From the NCBI GenBank assembly GCA_008711295.1, contig VUYV01000148.1, positions 2,209,627-2,273,626 on the forward strand: a stretch of 64,000 nt of DNA, written 5' to 3'. The notes beneath the pieces are model-generated. The model worked only from the letters and a program-made list of their open reading frames with translations. It did not search any database and was not told the origin of the DNA. This document shows positions 1 through 11,503 of the stretch, piece after piece. The translations under genes were made by a program, and so were the position numbers. Each line of letters starts with the position of its first letter. The stretch's first letter is position 1. The stretch comes from Anarhynchus alexandrinus (taxonomy: Eukaryota > Chordata > Aves > Charadriiformes > Charadriidae).

Positions 1-2290
1 GGATGCAAAATGTTTCAGCGATGGAGGCTTTGGGGTGGGGACAGTCAGAGCAAAAATGAAGAAGAATAACCATGAATGGACAAACCAAGGTGAAAAAGAA
101 AAGTACTGCACTGGGAAGGAAACACCTATAGAAGTTTCTATCCCACGTCCAGGCATTTCAGCGAGTGCAGGTGAGGATACAAGCTAAGGCTCCTGTACAT
201 GGTACAGCAGTCTGTGCTTCTGGGAAATACAGATACCTCAGTCCTTGACAAAATCCTTACTTTGCCTCTTGATCTGGTAACAGTTCCCAGAAGCAAAGGT
301 AGATATAAAAGCCTATCTATCAGAAGACAACTTGAAACAAACACAAATAAGACTTAAATGAAGGCAAATATCCAAGTTACAGAGAACATAAGGGTTCCTT
401 AATTCTATATTTGGAGATAAAAAAACAATACTATGTGGACAATCTCCAACATATTTTTTGATGTTTTTAACAGAAATAGCACCCAAGGCTGTGCTCAAGC
501 AGAAAAAGTGTGAATCTGTTTGCAATGTGAAGTGAAAGGGTGATCAAAAATACCATCTTATTAAATGGTATTTATTTGGTGCTAAGCACATTATTTATTC
601 TATTGAGAAATTCACAAAATGACAGAGGGGCAACTGCAAGTAAGGTCACTACTTAATGTCAGTATCAAAGCTGATCCTTAACAGAATTCAAGCACCTGCC
701 TTTTCTTTTATCTCAGCACAAAATGAGATTTTTTTTCTTTTCTTTTTTTTTTTTTTTACACTTCAAAAGCCATGTAACACAACAAAATATACGCCAAGCA
801 CGAAGGAATAGAGAGCATGCCAGCATCTTTCAGCAATCATCTTTCCCTTGTCATCCATTATGTCAGATTTATCTATTTTTGCTTAATTCTTGTTCCAGCG
901 ATACGCATCCTTCCTTTCTCTAGACTATCAGGCTGGTTGGGATTGAACCCAATATGGCTTCTTAAAATAGTTGAGAAATATTGAAAATATTTGAAGCGAT
1001 GCTTGTAAATTGCAGCCTATTCATCAACCCATCTTCTAGCTTTAGCTCCACCTGCGACTCCCTGAGAAAAGGGTCAATCTCCGATTTCTTCACCTCAGAA
1101 ATTCTACCCTACTGCACAGTGTAAATATAATTGAAAAAATAAATAGCCTTTCTTTTATGGAAGCATTTTTCCCTGAAAGCTGTAGATCCTGTACTTATTG
1201 CAAATCATACCCTCTGTTCTGACTCTTACTTGCTTTTGATCCAGACCTTTCTCTACTAAAAAGTACCGATCAGTTAATTTGCTGCTGCTTGCTTTCTGTT
1301 GTTGCTGCTTCCCCCACCCCCCGAGTTTTCCAACCCTCCGGACTGGCTTTACAGGACACCGGACCCACTTGTACACTCTCCCTGCACCCTCCACTCCCCA
1401 GGCTGCGGTTTGTGAGAGCCCGCTCTCTCCACCTATAATATCTGTAATATGCTTCAACAGCGTCTTTCCCCACTGCTTTATGTATTGACTTAAATGGACT
1501 CTAACAGGCTCAAATTCTTTAGGTGGAGAAAATACAGAAACACACACGCTGAAAGGGAAAAGCAACTATCATCACTATATTCCCTCACTGCCTACGTAGC
1601 ACCGATCACAGAATTTTCTCAGTCGGCTGCTGAATCAGATGAAGTTTCTGCAGCGCACACACACAAAATCACGAAGCCCGACACATCCAGCAGGATTTAT
1701 TCAATCACAAAGTCATCACCGTTGCTCCAGCACAAATGACATCACCCGGGAACCCAACCTCATCTACTGAGAGCGTGGTCTCCTGCAGCTACCAGTGCAA
1801 CAAAGAACTGGGTTTGGGCAATAAAGAAGTAAAAGTATTGTCGCAAAAAGTTTTCCAAATAAACTTACGTTTTCTTGAGATGTTCGATGTGACGGAAGAA
1901 AAAAATAATTAAGGACTACGATAAGAAGTGAGTGCAATGAATGATTATTGAACTAACTAACCTACACCTGCAATTTATCCTAAAACTTGTCCCGAGCAAT
2001 TAGAGGCGATATGGGGAGGAGGATAAAACATGTCCGTAAGCCCTCGCAGGTGCTGCTCTGGGAAGATCATACGCTGCATAACCAAAAAGCATTTAAGCAC
2101 TTTGCTTGCACGAGTGGACTGAAACCAGACAAGTCAAGCTCCGCCGTTTTCTTCACGCCTGTGTTAAGATGCTTGGGGAAAAAAAAAATGGTTGGTAGGA
2201 AATCGCAACGACCAGAAATCTATTAACGACACCTCTTGCGAAAGAAAAATAAATAAATAAATAAAAGAGACACTTTTCTTAGGAGAGAAT
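1..2290. other. No gene recognised; AT-rich non-coding sequence
   Basis: I see no exon with credible splice sites or family similarity here. The open frames are short and have no recognisable domain. There is a T-rich tract at about 729-758 and scattered A-rich runs. If the CpG island to the right is the promoter of a leftward gene, this stretch would be the start of that gene's first intron, but nothing in the sequence itself shows that. Confidence 0.5.
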
Positions 2291-3115
2291 TACACAAAGG
2301 GTTTGCACACATCGCGACCGCAAATCCCCCCCCTCCCCGCCGCTCCCCACCTCGCCTTTTTCCCCCCTGGAGGCATTTCTCTGTCGCCACGCCTGACGTC
2401 CTATCGCGATTCCCGCCGCCTATTCGATAGGTATTGAAAGCTCCGGGTGGCGGGGTTACAGGCGGGCTGCCTGCTCCCCCCCTCGTCTCCTCACAAGGAC
2501 GAGCCGGGGAGCTCCGGGGGAGGCGGGTGGGCCGGGGCCGCCCCCGGGAGGCGGCTGAGGGACGGGACGCGGCGACGGCTCAGCCNNNNNNNNNNNNNNN
2601 NNNNNNNNNNNNNNNNNNNNNNNNNNNNNNNNNNNNNNNNNNNNNNNNNNNNNNNNNNNNNNNNNNNNNNNNNNNNNNNNNNNNNNNNNNNNNNNNNNNN
2701 NNNNNNNNNNNNNNNNNNNNNNNNNNNNNNNNNNNNNNNNNNNNNNNNNNNNNNNNNNNNNNNNNNNNNNNNNNNNNNNNNNNNNNNNNNNNNNNNNNNN
2801 NNNNNNNNNNNNNNNNNNNNNNNNNNNNNNNNNNNNNNNNNNNNNNNNNNNNNNNNNNNNNNNNNNNNNNNNNNNNNNNNNNNNNNNNNNNNNNNNNNNN
2901 NNNNNNNNNNNNNNNNNNNNNNNNNNNNNNNNNNNNNNNNNNNNNNNNNNNNNNNNNNNNNNNNNNNNNNNNNNNNNNNNNNNNNNNNNNNNNNNNNNNN
3001 NNNNNNNNNNNNNNNNNNNNNNNNNNNNNNNNNNNNNNNNNNNNNNNNNNNNNNNNNNNNNNNCCCCCCCTCCCCGCGCCTTCCTGAAGTCAATTAAAAC
3101 ACCTCCCCGCTGCAG
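2290..3115. promoter_or_regulatory. CpG island, candidate promoter of a leftward gene outside the window
   Basis: The base composition changes sharply from AT-rich to GC- and CpG-rich at about 2310 and returns to AT-rich after about 3100. A CRE-like TGACGTC lies at 2394-2400, and GGGCCGGGGCCGCC-type GC boxes lie around 2530-2545. The centre of the island is an assembly gap. No start codon or splice donor can be tied to it. By synteny with human, the neighbour of ERAL1 on this side is FAM222B, whose first exon is non-coding; that assignment is inference and not seen. Confidence 0.4.
2586..3063. other. Assembly gap (478 N)
   Basis: A run of N inside the CpG island, flanked by GC-rich and poly-C sequence. 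Such stretches are commonly lost in short-read avian assemblies. A first exon or transcription start could be hidden here. Confidence 0.95.
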
Positions 3116-3269
3116 GAAAGCAGCAGTTTCCAGCGATGCGATTGGCTTGCCATGTGTTAATTAAGCTAATTATCAAACCTCATTTAACAGGAGAAGGAAA
3201 GAGACTCTGAGTGTTTCTCATCGGCCCCAGGCCCAGCCGTGGCTCTGGGCGCTCAGCTCCATCTGGACG

Positions 3270-3609
3270 GAGCCCGGGATAAGGCTCTGCGGAAGGTGGT
3301 CTACAAGAAGGCTGGAGAGGGACTTTTTACACGGGCAGGGAGCGATAGGACGAGGGGGGACATTTTTAAACTGAAAGAGGGGAGATTTAGATTAGATATC
3401 AGGAAGAAATTCTTTTCTGTGAGGGCGGTGAGCCCCTGGCCCAGGTCGCCCACAGACGCTGTGGCTGCCCCATCCCTGGAGGTGTTCAAGGCCAGGTTGG
3501 ACGGGGCTTGGGGCAACCTGGGCTGGTGGGAGGTGTCCCTGCCTAGGGCAGGGGGGTTGGAACGAGATGGTCTTTACGGTCCCATCCAACTCGAACTATT
3601 CTATGATTC
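3270..3609 (+). mobile_element. CR1 LINE, 5'-truncated 3' end
   Basis: This is a 3' fragment of a CR1 non-LTR retrotransposon. It shows the typical CR1 tail: a segment encoding the end of ORF2 (residues like RLDIRKKFF), the phrase CATCCCTGGAGGTGTTCAAG, the region before the tail reading GGTCCCATCCAACTCGAAC, and a terminal ATTCTATGATTC. It is strongly 5'-truncated, as most CR1 copies are. It lies on the plus strand, antisense to the flanking genes. An apparently open frame across it is a relic and not a host gene. Confidence 0.9.
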
Positions 3610-5534
3610 CAACCTCCACCTGCACAGAGGGAATGGCCCCCCCTTATACCCCGACCCGATGAAACAGCTGCGACCCCTCAAAGCACGCTTACCTGGCTTT
3701 CTTCCCCACAAGGTGTAACCTTCAGAAGCTGCGGGTTGGGAAATGGGATCTAAGCTCAGATGGGAAGAAAGGAGGAAAGACATAAAAGTGTCCTGGTTTT
3801 AGCTGGAATAAAACGGATGGAAGGTGGCGGCTGCGAGGTCTGGCTGATGCGGAAGAAGAAAGGAGAGGAGAACAATCGCTTGTGCTGGGACCTCATTTTA
3901 TTGCAAGGAAAATACAAAAGTCGCATAGAAGCATTGAAGGGACCACAGTGTCCCCTGCTCAGGGGAAACAAGGCAGGCCACCCTCTGGAGGCTTCTCAAC
4001 CTGGCTTTCAGGTGATCCTGCATTCCTGACAATAGAATCCTCCAGCAGCCCAGAGGCAGGCTTTTGCCAGTGCTGGTAAAGCATCTCCTTGACGTTGCAC
4101 CGGAGAGGGATGGCAGGCACAGGATTTGCTCAACAGGTTTGGGTTCCAGGCAGGAGCAGACAGTCCCCAGCAGACCCTACCAGATCTCCTCATTTAACTG
4201 TTGGGGCAGCTGCCCACAGTCTCCTCGCTCAGGGATGTTAATTTATAACAGCACACAGGGATTTACCTGGATTTGTGGCAGGAAACTACCCAGTGCTCCA
4301 AACGCCTGAGCACAGTGGTGTATAGAGACAAAACTCAAGCCCCCAGACACCAGGTCCTACTGCTGTTCCCACTTCGGGCTTTTCTTCAGCTGCAACAGCC
4401 TCTACGTTTGTATCTACAACCCTGGTGCAAAGACTAACGACTTTACAGTAACTTTGGTGCAATAAACTACACAAATTCCTAATAAAGGGGGTCCACTCTG
4501 GTTTTGCATGATGAACAAACCATTCTGAAGAAGTAAGCATCTATGAGATGCTGCTAGTGGCACCTTCAGACCAAACCACTCAACATTCATTCATTAGTGA
4601 AACATCCAGAGGGGTGGACAGGCAGGACCCCAGTGGGCACCAGAAACAAGATGTGGAGAGGTAGAAGGACGCCTGTTCCCAGCTCTGTTTCCCTTTCTGA
4701 TTAATATGCTCCAGCAAATGCTCACAAGCCCATTCTCTGACCTCCCTGCCCCTCTCACCGGAGGTAAGGGAAACAGGTCGTTATACACACCGAGAACAGA
4801 TCACAGCTCCCTTTCTCTGCTTCTCCAGGAATCCACTCAGAAGAGTCTGTGACCAGACCCATCCCTCTGGAGCGAGTACCACGTGCTGGGAGCAGTGAAC
4901 TGCTGAGGAAGTTGGAGGATAACAGGGGAAGGAACAAGCATTTTTACAAACTACCGCACAGAAGAGATCAAAATGAAAGCACCAGTTGGCAGTCATCAAA
5001 GAGGATGGTGCATGCAAGCCTGTGGGCAGGGCCTCCACACAGGAGTTGGAAACCACTGGCCTTCACTATCTACAGAGAGTTTAAGAGCTCTCTCTGTCAC
5101 ACCCGGTCATTACAGAGCGTTTCTGCTAGCCAGCAAACCCCTCCGCTCAGGCTGCCTGGGCAACACTGACTCCCTACATGGTCACACGCTCACACCCATG
5201 AACTTCACCAGGGCAGGGAGCAAAGACAACGTGAGACCACCGCGTGGGCAGGGGTAGCCTCTTCCTCCTGCATGACCACCGCTGGAGTCATTCAGCTTTC
5301 AGAAGAGATGATAAACGTGTGCTGATAATTCTTCACTACAACCCTTTTGTCTGCTAAAAGATGGGAGATGCTCCTGAGCTGCCAGGCACAAACGCTTGGC
5401 AGCAAGGACACAGAACATAGCCTAAAAGTGGATGACAGCTCTGTAAACCCAGTACTAGAGTCGTGCGTACAGCTGGTTCTCTGATGTCCGCCCCCAGCTT
5501 CTGTAAGATAAGGTGCCATAGAAGGTCTGAAGAT
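3610..5534. other. Intergenic, nothing recognised
   Basis: This is the stretch between a CR1 copy and the ERAL1 3' end. I find no exon-like segment with splice sites and no repeat family that I can name. Confidence 0.5.
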
Positions 5535-5540
5535 TTTATT
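5535..5540 (-). terminator. ERAL1: Candidate ERAL1 poly(A) signal
   Basis: Plus-strand TTTATT reads as AATAAA on the minus strand, about 180 bases after the ERAL1 stop codon. It would give a short 3' UTR ending near 5515-5525. Confidence 0.55.
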
Positions 5541-5716
5541 TCATTTTGGGCCATTCCCCCAAAGAATAATATATTCTACTTCAGCCCGCTATATTGATTC
5601 CATCGTCCTCTGTTTCTGGCTTGAACAAAGGTGCCAAGATATCCGCAGGGGAAAACGGGACTGGTTTCTCCACGTGACCAGAGAGCTCAAGGGCTGTTAA
5701 AACACACGCAAAGAGC

Positions 5717-8700
5717 TCAACTCTTCACATCCACCTTGAGCTTCAAGCAGACGTCACACAGGAAAACGTTCATCAGGTCCTGGCTAGCCTCCTGAGCAAT
5801 CCTGCTGATAACCTTACCTCCTCTTCCAATCAACATCATCTGTATTAAAACCCAGAGAGAAGATCATCATACTCATCCTTATGTCGCTTAATTGCAGGGA
5901 GTAATCACCCAACAGTGCAGCCACAGAAGCAATTAAAGGGGATACAGCAGTTAGGGAAATCCCAAGATCAAATCGCTGGCAAGCGATCACTTCAGAAAGG
6001 TGTAAGCTGTTACTGAACAGCCTGTGACTGTGTCAGGCACCTCACTCTTCCCAACAGAGACCCCACAACTGATGGGGAGGGGATCACAGCAAGGATGCAC
6101 ATGTGCTGGACCTAGGGAACGTCATTTCACGCTCCCTAGAGCCCCATCTGTCTCCTATTACTCACCATATGAGACTTCCTTGGGACCAAGAGGTTCTGCA
6201 CGATGAGGAGCTCCCCACTCGGTCCTTCCTCCCATATCTCAGTCACCTGCAACAGCAAGCGCACACTCAGCAACTCCGCAAAGCTCCTCAGAAACAGCAA
6301 ATGCCACTCCCTCAGAGAGGCCAGCTCAGCTCCCTGACACAAGCACGCAAGGGTGGCCCCCCTTCACACACACATAGGGTCTCACAGCAAGTCCCAAGCC
6401 ACCCCACCAGGCCTGCAGAGAGCTTCAAATTCAAACAAAGGGATTCTCATCGCATAGTCCGGTATTTCCAATAAAATAGCTCAAAGGCAAGTCTGCTTGC
6501 AAGAGCTTCGCACCTGAATCACGCCGTAGGGCACCTCCCGTGGCAAGTACTCCAGTATCTTCTCCCTGATGATATTATCACAGATCTCTTGAGGTGACTG
6601 GCTGGTCAAGACCCCACTGTGAAACTCCCAAGGGCCTGGCTTGGCTTGCATCAGGAGGTACCGCTGTCAGCACAAAACACACAGCACACCCATCAGCTGT
6701 CACGTACCGCTCTCGCGGTGCCACCAGCCCCTACATTCATCTTACAGCAAGTCACTATGAGGACGCTGCTGATAGTCAGGCATCAGGGCAGTAGTTTAGT
6801 ACCTTTGGCAGGGAAATAAGAAAGGGAAGCTTCTGAAATTTAAACCCTGCCAAATGATCACACCTCCCTAGAGCCATTTATGAGTTATAAAAGCCCACAG
6901 CATCACTTGTAGCTGAAAGATAATGCGTTGGGTGGCTTCATCACTATGAACAGGCTGCTGTTTGGCGAGCCCCAAATAAGAGTTCTGTACAGAAAACTCT
7001 GTAGATACAGTACAGACATACTCCACGTCGACAGATGACACTGCCCCCCACGCCCCAGGCCAAGAACAGCAGCTCTGCTACTTCCTCACAGGAGCGGAAG
7101 CTCAGTATGAAGTACCAGGGTCCCACAAGGGTAAGAGCACACCAGCCTCAAAGCACAACAGAAGTTCAGGCTGCAGTTACCTTGAGCGTATCCACCTCCT
7201 CCCCATGGAGAGCTGCCAGCATGAAGATCTCCTGGAAGCACGGCCAGCCTTTCATATTTTTCAGATCTCTGGGTCCATAGCGCTTTGGCGCTTGCGCTTC
7301 TTCTGTGACAAGACTGGACTCAGAAGCCCTCGTATAACTGCTGTTGTCCAAGCTACAGCCTTCTTGGGCTTGCTCTGTTTCCTGCAGACAGTGAGACTCA
7401 CGGGCCCTACTCTCAGGTGGAGAAGCCTGAGTGATTTGAACGGGAGACTTTGCTGAAGAACTGGAGTTATGTTTAAATTCAGATCTCGCTTCCAGTTTCC
7501 TTCCATTTACAATTCCCTCTGTTAGCTCAGTTGCTAGTTCCAGCAGGATGAATTTCTTCTTTAGCAGATCCACCTAACATGAGAGAGAGGTGTCAGGAAT
7601 TTATCCCAAATGAGGTTGGCAGCTGGGCCCTGGATCCAAAGGAGCCAGAAGAAACCATCCAGGGGAGGCAGCTGCTGCAGGACAAGGCTTCTTGTCCAGA
7701 CAGTTTTCCAACCAGAGGCCAAACCAGAGTGTGCCAGCAGTTCCAGCACAGTTTGTCCAAACACTGTTAACTTGACAGCAACACCTACTCCGTCAGCTCT
7801 GCTGAGATTCTCGCTGGCTAACCCCACTGTGGTACCAGCTCCTCTTTCCAGGCTGATTTAAACCCCAGCCTGTAGCATATAGCTTCAGAGATGTGAGAGC
7901 GTAACACGTATCCATACATACACACTTAAATGTTCTGGAGTAGAAGGGGAAACCGGTGTCTTTAACACCTTCAGACTCAGTGACCTGAAAACACATCCCT
8001 GCTGATGCCAGGTACTGTCCAAAGACACTGGCGTAACGTACTGTAGAAAGCATAAAAAACAAGCTCCTCATTTACCTTGTTCAGAACCAGGACACTGGGG
8101 ATATGGGGAAAGTGAGAAAGACACTTCAGCACCTCCTTGCTAAGACAGTTTCGCGTCCAGTGATCCGACACGTCCACCAAAACCAGAACTGCCAGAAAAG
8201 AAGGAGGGAAAGATGACAAATCTGCGCATTCCAAAACATTTGTTTTTCAGCTTCTCTACAGCCTGTGGTTGAATCACTTCGCTCCTGCTGCTACTGCTCT
8301 CTCTTCTACAGGACAGCATGCAGATGGAACCAAAAAGAAGCATTTTAATTGATAAAATGCAGTTTATACTTGTCATCCTAATGACATCGCACATACTAAA
8401 ACTCAACATCCAAGCCCAATTATAAACCTAAGCTGCCTCCCCTCAGCACCAGGCAATTCTTATCCCCTCCTCAGCTCAATATTTCAAATATTTTCACTGC
8501 CTTTACCTCCTCCCTCCCAGTTCACGCTGCTAGGGCTGCCTTTGCTTCCCAGTAAACATCCAGATACCACAGCTATAGGGTTGTAAACTTCTGTGGCAGG
8601 TAAAGGGTTTGGCTGGATCCAAGAGAAGTTGAGTACCCACCTAAATCTGCATGTTTCATGCTGTCCCATGGGTCTGTCAGCATGGCTTCCTCTAATTTAT

Positions 8701-10219
8701 GTCTGAAAGACAAATGCAAATAAGTAAGCCAGACACACAACCACAATCATCTTCCTTCCCCTCAAAAGGGGGGGAGACACAGTGTTTTCCATCATCCCAG
8801 CTGACACAAAGCTGCTTTATGGCCTGTGACATCCCTTGTTACATGCACATGTGCAGAAAAAAACCTAAAACAGGGCTCAAGGGATGCCACAGTCTCTGTG
8901 TGCTACTGAAATTGCAACAATAAAAAACATAGAGACAAAAAATAAGGCTAAAAATACACATTCCTGTCATTCCTATTTTACAAACTTTGCACAGTGGAAA
9001 TCACTCTCTGTTTTTATCAACCCTGCCCTGCTCTCCCCACAACAGCAGTGATACCTTTTGGCTTTAAGGGGACTAGTGAGACCAGGTGTGTCCAGAATGA
9101 TCTAAAAAGAGGAAAGACAAATCTTGTTAAGTTTGCCTGCAGTTAGTGGCCACGCTGAATCTTATATTTGTGTAATTAGAAATGACCCCACAGGATACAA
9201 TGAGAAAATCCTGCACTTTCTGCCTAACACTCCTCAGTGCCCCAGGCAGGAGCAGGTCTGGAAGCTTACCAGTTGTGTGTCCTCGTATGTGACGACACCT
9301 CGGGCTTTGCATCGGGTTGTGTGCACTTTCTGAGAGACAGGGAAAACCTGTAAGAAATTAAACACGTTACACAGCCAGAATATGTCAAATAAGCTATTTA
9401 GCAGCCTGAACTTGTTGCTCCACCCCAGCTTTACCTTTCTGCCCAAGAGCTGATTAGAGAGCGTGGACTTCCCAGCATTGGGTGCTCCAATGATGGCAAT
9501 TCTTAAAACCTTGGGGTTCTGGGGCTGGTCGGGCTGATTCCGTAACAGATGGTCTTGCTCCTCTGCCAGGGGAAAGAAGGAGCTTGAATGCTGCTAAATC
9601 CCACAGCGGGTCAGGACCATCCATCCCAGCGCGAGGACCCGGGTGGCAGCTGGTACCACTCACTTTTGCTGGTGGCAACAGGCGGCGGGTGCTGGCCCAG
9701 GGCATCGCTCGGCTTCTCGGTGGGGATGCCCAGGATGCTGCCCAGTGCAGAGCTGCTCCCGCTCCAGCGAGCAGGGAGCAGGGCGGCCCGCGGGGCGCAA
9801 CTCTCCAGGAGACGGGCTGGAAGGACAACAGCAGCAAATGCTGCATAAATCGAAGATCTGCATGTACTGAAAACGCCCCAAAATCGTGCCGTTCCCTTTC
9901 TTCCCACCCTGCAGCTCCCGGTCACCGCTCCCCCTCACCCAAGGCCTCTAGGCCGGCCCCGGAGCACCGATCTCGGCCCGTCCCGGCCTCACGCCCGCGG
10001 TCCGCAGCGGTCCCGCCACTAGAATCGCCTCAGAAACGTGCCCCGACCCTCGGCCTCGGCCCCCGCCCCGCCATCTCACGGCCTCGGCCACCCCCGGAGC
10101 AAGGCCTCGACCCCAGCCGCGCCCGCCCCACCTGGGCCCAGCAGGAGCGGCCCCGCCGAGGCGGCCCTCAGGGCCCAGCGCACGGCCCGGGCCGCCGCCA
10201 CGGCGACGGGCGCCGCCAT
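5717..10219 (-). CDS. ERAL1: ERAL1, Era-like mitochondrial 12S rRNA chaperone GTPase, 11 coding exons
   Basis: ERAL1 binds 12S rRNA and assists small mitoribosomal subunit assembly in the matrix. Exons: 10219-10132, 9816-9664, 9562-9435, 9347-9270, 9101-9055, 8702-8641, 8188-8076, 7573-7181, 6663-6514, 6246-6166, 5839-5717. All have GT/AG borders and consistent phases, giving 471 aa. The N terminus ([18 protein letters not shown]) is Arg/Ala-rich, like a mitochondrial targeting peptide. The Era G domain shows G1 GAPNAGKS (106-113), a Thr-Thr-Arg segment in the switch I region, G3 DTPG (153-156) and G4 NKVD (222-225). The C-terminal KH domain has the GxxG loop GRGG (436-439). The protein is longer than the human one (437 aa, from memory), mainly because of a Ser/Glu-rich insertion in the 393-bp exon. 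The usual SAL near G5 reads AAL (FMLAAL, 340-345). Start chosen at the first ATG after the CpG promoter, in frame with the targeting sequence. Confidence 0.95.
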
Positions 10220-10430
10220 GTTGCCCCGCCGCGGGGCAGACTGGGAGCGCGAGCGACGCCCGCCCTCATTGGCGGAACGCGGGGGAGCATAGAGAGGAGG
10301 CGGGCGGGACCAGCGCGCCGCTCTCCGCCGCAGGGGGTTGTGGGAAGGAAGCGGGCCGTGCGGGCTGGCGTGGGCGGGGCAGGGGCGGGGAGTGGGCGGG
10401 GACGCGGGAGCGTCTGCGAGAGCGCCCCCT
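10200..10430 (-). promoter_or_regulatory. ERAL1: ERAL1 CpG-island promoter with CCAAT box and YY1-type site at the start codon
   Basis: A dense CpG region surrounds the ERAL1 start. On the minus strand a CCAAT box (plus ATTGG at 10268-10272) lies about 50 bases upstream of the ATG. The start codon itself is embedded in CAACATGGCGGC, which matches the YY1 consensus core (plus 10212-10223). No TATA box is visible. A housekeeping-type promoter is inferred. Confidence 0.6.
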
Positions 10431-10450
10431 GCCGGCCCCGCCACGCAGCC

Positions 10451-11100
10451 CAGTGCTCCCAGTGCTCCCAGTGCTCCCAGTGCTCCCAGTGCTCCCAGTG
10501 CCCCTGCCACGCAGCTCAGTGCTCCCAATGCCCCCCCCAGCCCTGTGCTCCCAGTGAGCCCTGGTGCCCTCTGCAACAAACTCCAGTGTGCCCAGTGTGT
10601 CCCAGTGCCCCCTGCAACATACCCCAGTGTGCCCGGTGCCCTCTGCAACACTCCCCAGTGTCTCCCAGTCCTCCCTACAACACTCCCCAGTCCAACCCAG
10701 TGCACCCCAGGCTGCCCAGTGGCCCCACAACCCACTCCGCGCATCTGGCTACTCCTCCGTGCTCCCCAGTGAGCCCCAGTGCTCCCAGTTCCCCCCTTTC
10801 AATGCAACCCTGTGCATCCCCATGCTCCCTCTTCAATACACCCCAATGCTCCCCAAGTCTCCCCAATTCCCCCACAACACACCCCAGTGCCTCCCAGTTC
10901 TCCCCAGTATCCCCTTCCATACACCCTGATGCACTCCAGTGCCCTCTGCACCCCATGCCCCCCCTGTGCTGCACCCCAAGGGACCCCCCCACCTCCCTAC
11001 ACCCAAATGCACCCCAAGGTTCCCCATCCCACCAGGCACCCCCTGACCCCCCCCAGCACCCCAGTACACCCAGTGACCCAGCCCCGCCGCTGGGCCTGGA
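10451..11100. repeat. 9-bp tandem array grading into degenerate CCCAGT-rich minisatellite
   Basis: Five perfect head-to-tail copies of AGTGCTCCC run from 10452 to 10496. They pass into about 600 bases of imperfect CCCAGTG-, CCCCAGTG- and CCCAATGC-containing repeats. Because no stop codons arise, long spurious open frames appear on both strands. The array sits between the ERAL1 promoter and the microRNA cluster. Confidence 0.8.
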
Positions 11101-11155
11101 GCCCCCAGGAGACGCAGTGAGGAAGGAGAGCCAGAGCCGCAGTGCCATAACCCCC

Positions 11156-11161
11156 TTTATT
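11156..11161 (-). terminator. Candidate poly(A) signal for the miR-144/451 primary transcript
   Basis: AATAAA on the minus strand (plus TTTATT), about 95 bases downstream of the miR-451 hairpin and followed by GGGGTTATGG. It is well placed to end the primary transcript before the ERAL1 promoter. Position is the only evidence. Confidence 0.45.
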
Positions 11162-11198
11162 GCCCCATGCCCGGTTCCTGGGCTCCATCGCTGTGTCC

Positions 11199-11246
11199 GT
11201 GCCATGCCGTGCCGTGCCATGCCATGCCGTGCCGTGCCGTGCCGTG
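11199..11246. repeat. TGCCR pentanucleotide microsatellite
   Basis: About nine consecutive copies of TGCCG or TGCCA. The array ends 11 bases from the miR-451 hairpin, on its 3' side with respect to transcription. Confidence 0.8.
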
Positions 11247-11257
11247 TGTCCAACCGT

Positions 11258-11314
11258 CAGCAGAACCGTTACCATTACTAAACTCAGTAATGGTAACGGT
11301 TTCCCCGCCGGCTG
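11258..11314 (-). ncRNA. MIR451: mir-451 precursor hairpin
   Basis: The minus strand folds into a short perfect hairpin. Its 5' arm contains the mature miR-451 (plus 11280-11302, beginning AAACCGUUACCAUUACUGAG), and the 3' arm is its exact complement, separated by a loop of only about 4 bases. This is the hallmark of the AGO2-sliced, Dicer-independent miR-451 precursor. It lies about 190 bases downstream of mir-144 on the same strand, as in other vertebrates, so both should come from one primary transcript. miR-451 is an erythroid microRNA. Confidence 0.97.
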
Positions 11315-11503
11315 CAGGTCCCTGGCTGCACCCGGAGCTGCCCTCAACTTGGGGTGTCCCCGTCCCCCAACCCCATACACCCTCCAAGCCTGTCCCCCCT
11401 CTCCCATGTCCCACGTCCCAGCTCCGGGTCCCTCAGCCCTCCGTGCCCCCCATCGTCGCGGTCCCACGTCGCAGCCCGGCTCCGGGCCCGTTGGCGGGTG
11501 CAG

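Noticed and set aside
1155..1565. 136-codon minus-strand open frame
   Set aside because: No family similarity, no splice context, and an overlapping frame of similar length on the other strand.
2434..3097. Open frames on both strands crossing the N run
   Set aside because: Most of their length is unknown bases, so nothing can be inferred.
3239..3718. 159-codon plus-strand open frame
   Set aside because: It covers the CR1 3' end and is a retrotransposon relic.
6944..7126. Minus-strand GPWYF segment resembling the ERAL1 GPWEFHSG motif
   Set aside because: The true motif lies in exon 9 (6514-6663), which is in phase with both neighbours. The segment at 7085-7126 is followed by a frame with no ERAL1 similarity.
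9584..11281. 565-codon plus-strand open frame
   Set aside because: It runs antisense over ERAL1 exons and its promoter and through the AGTGCTCCC array. Its Pro/Ser/Cys-rich product is a by-product of GC-rich tandem repeats, with no domain or splice logic.
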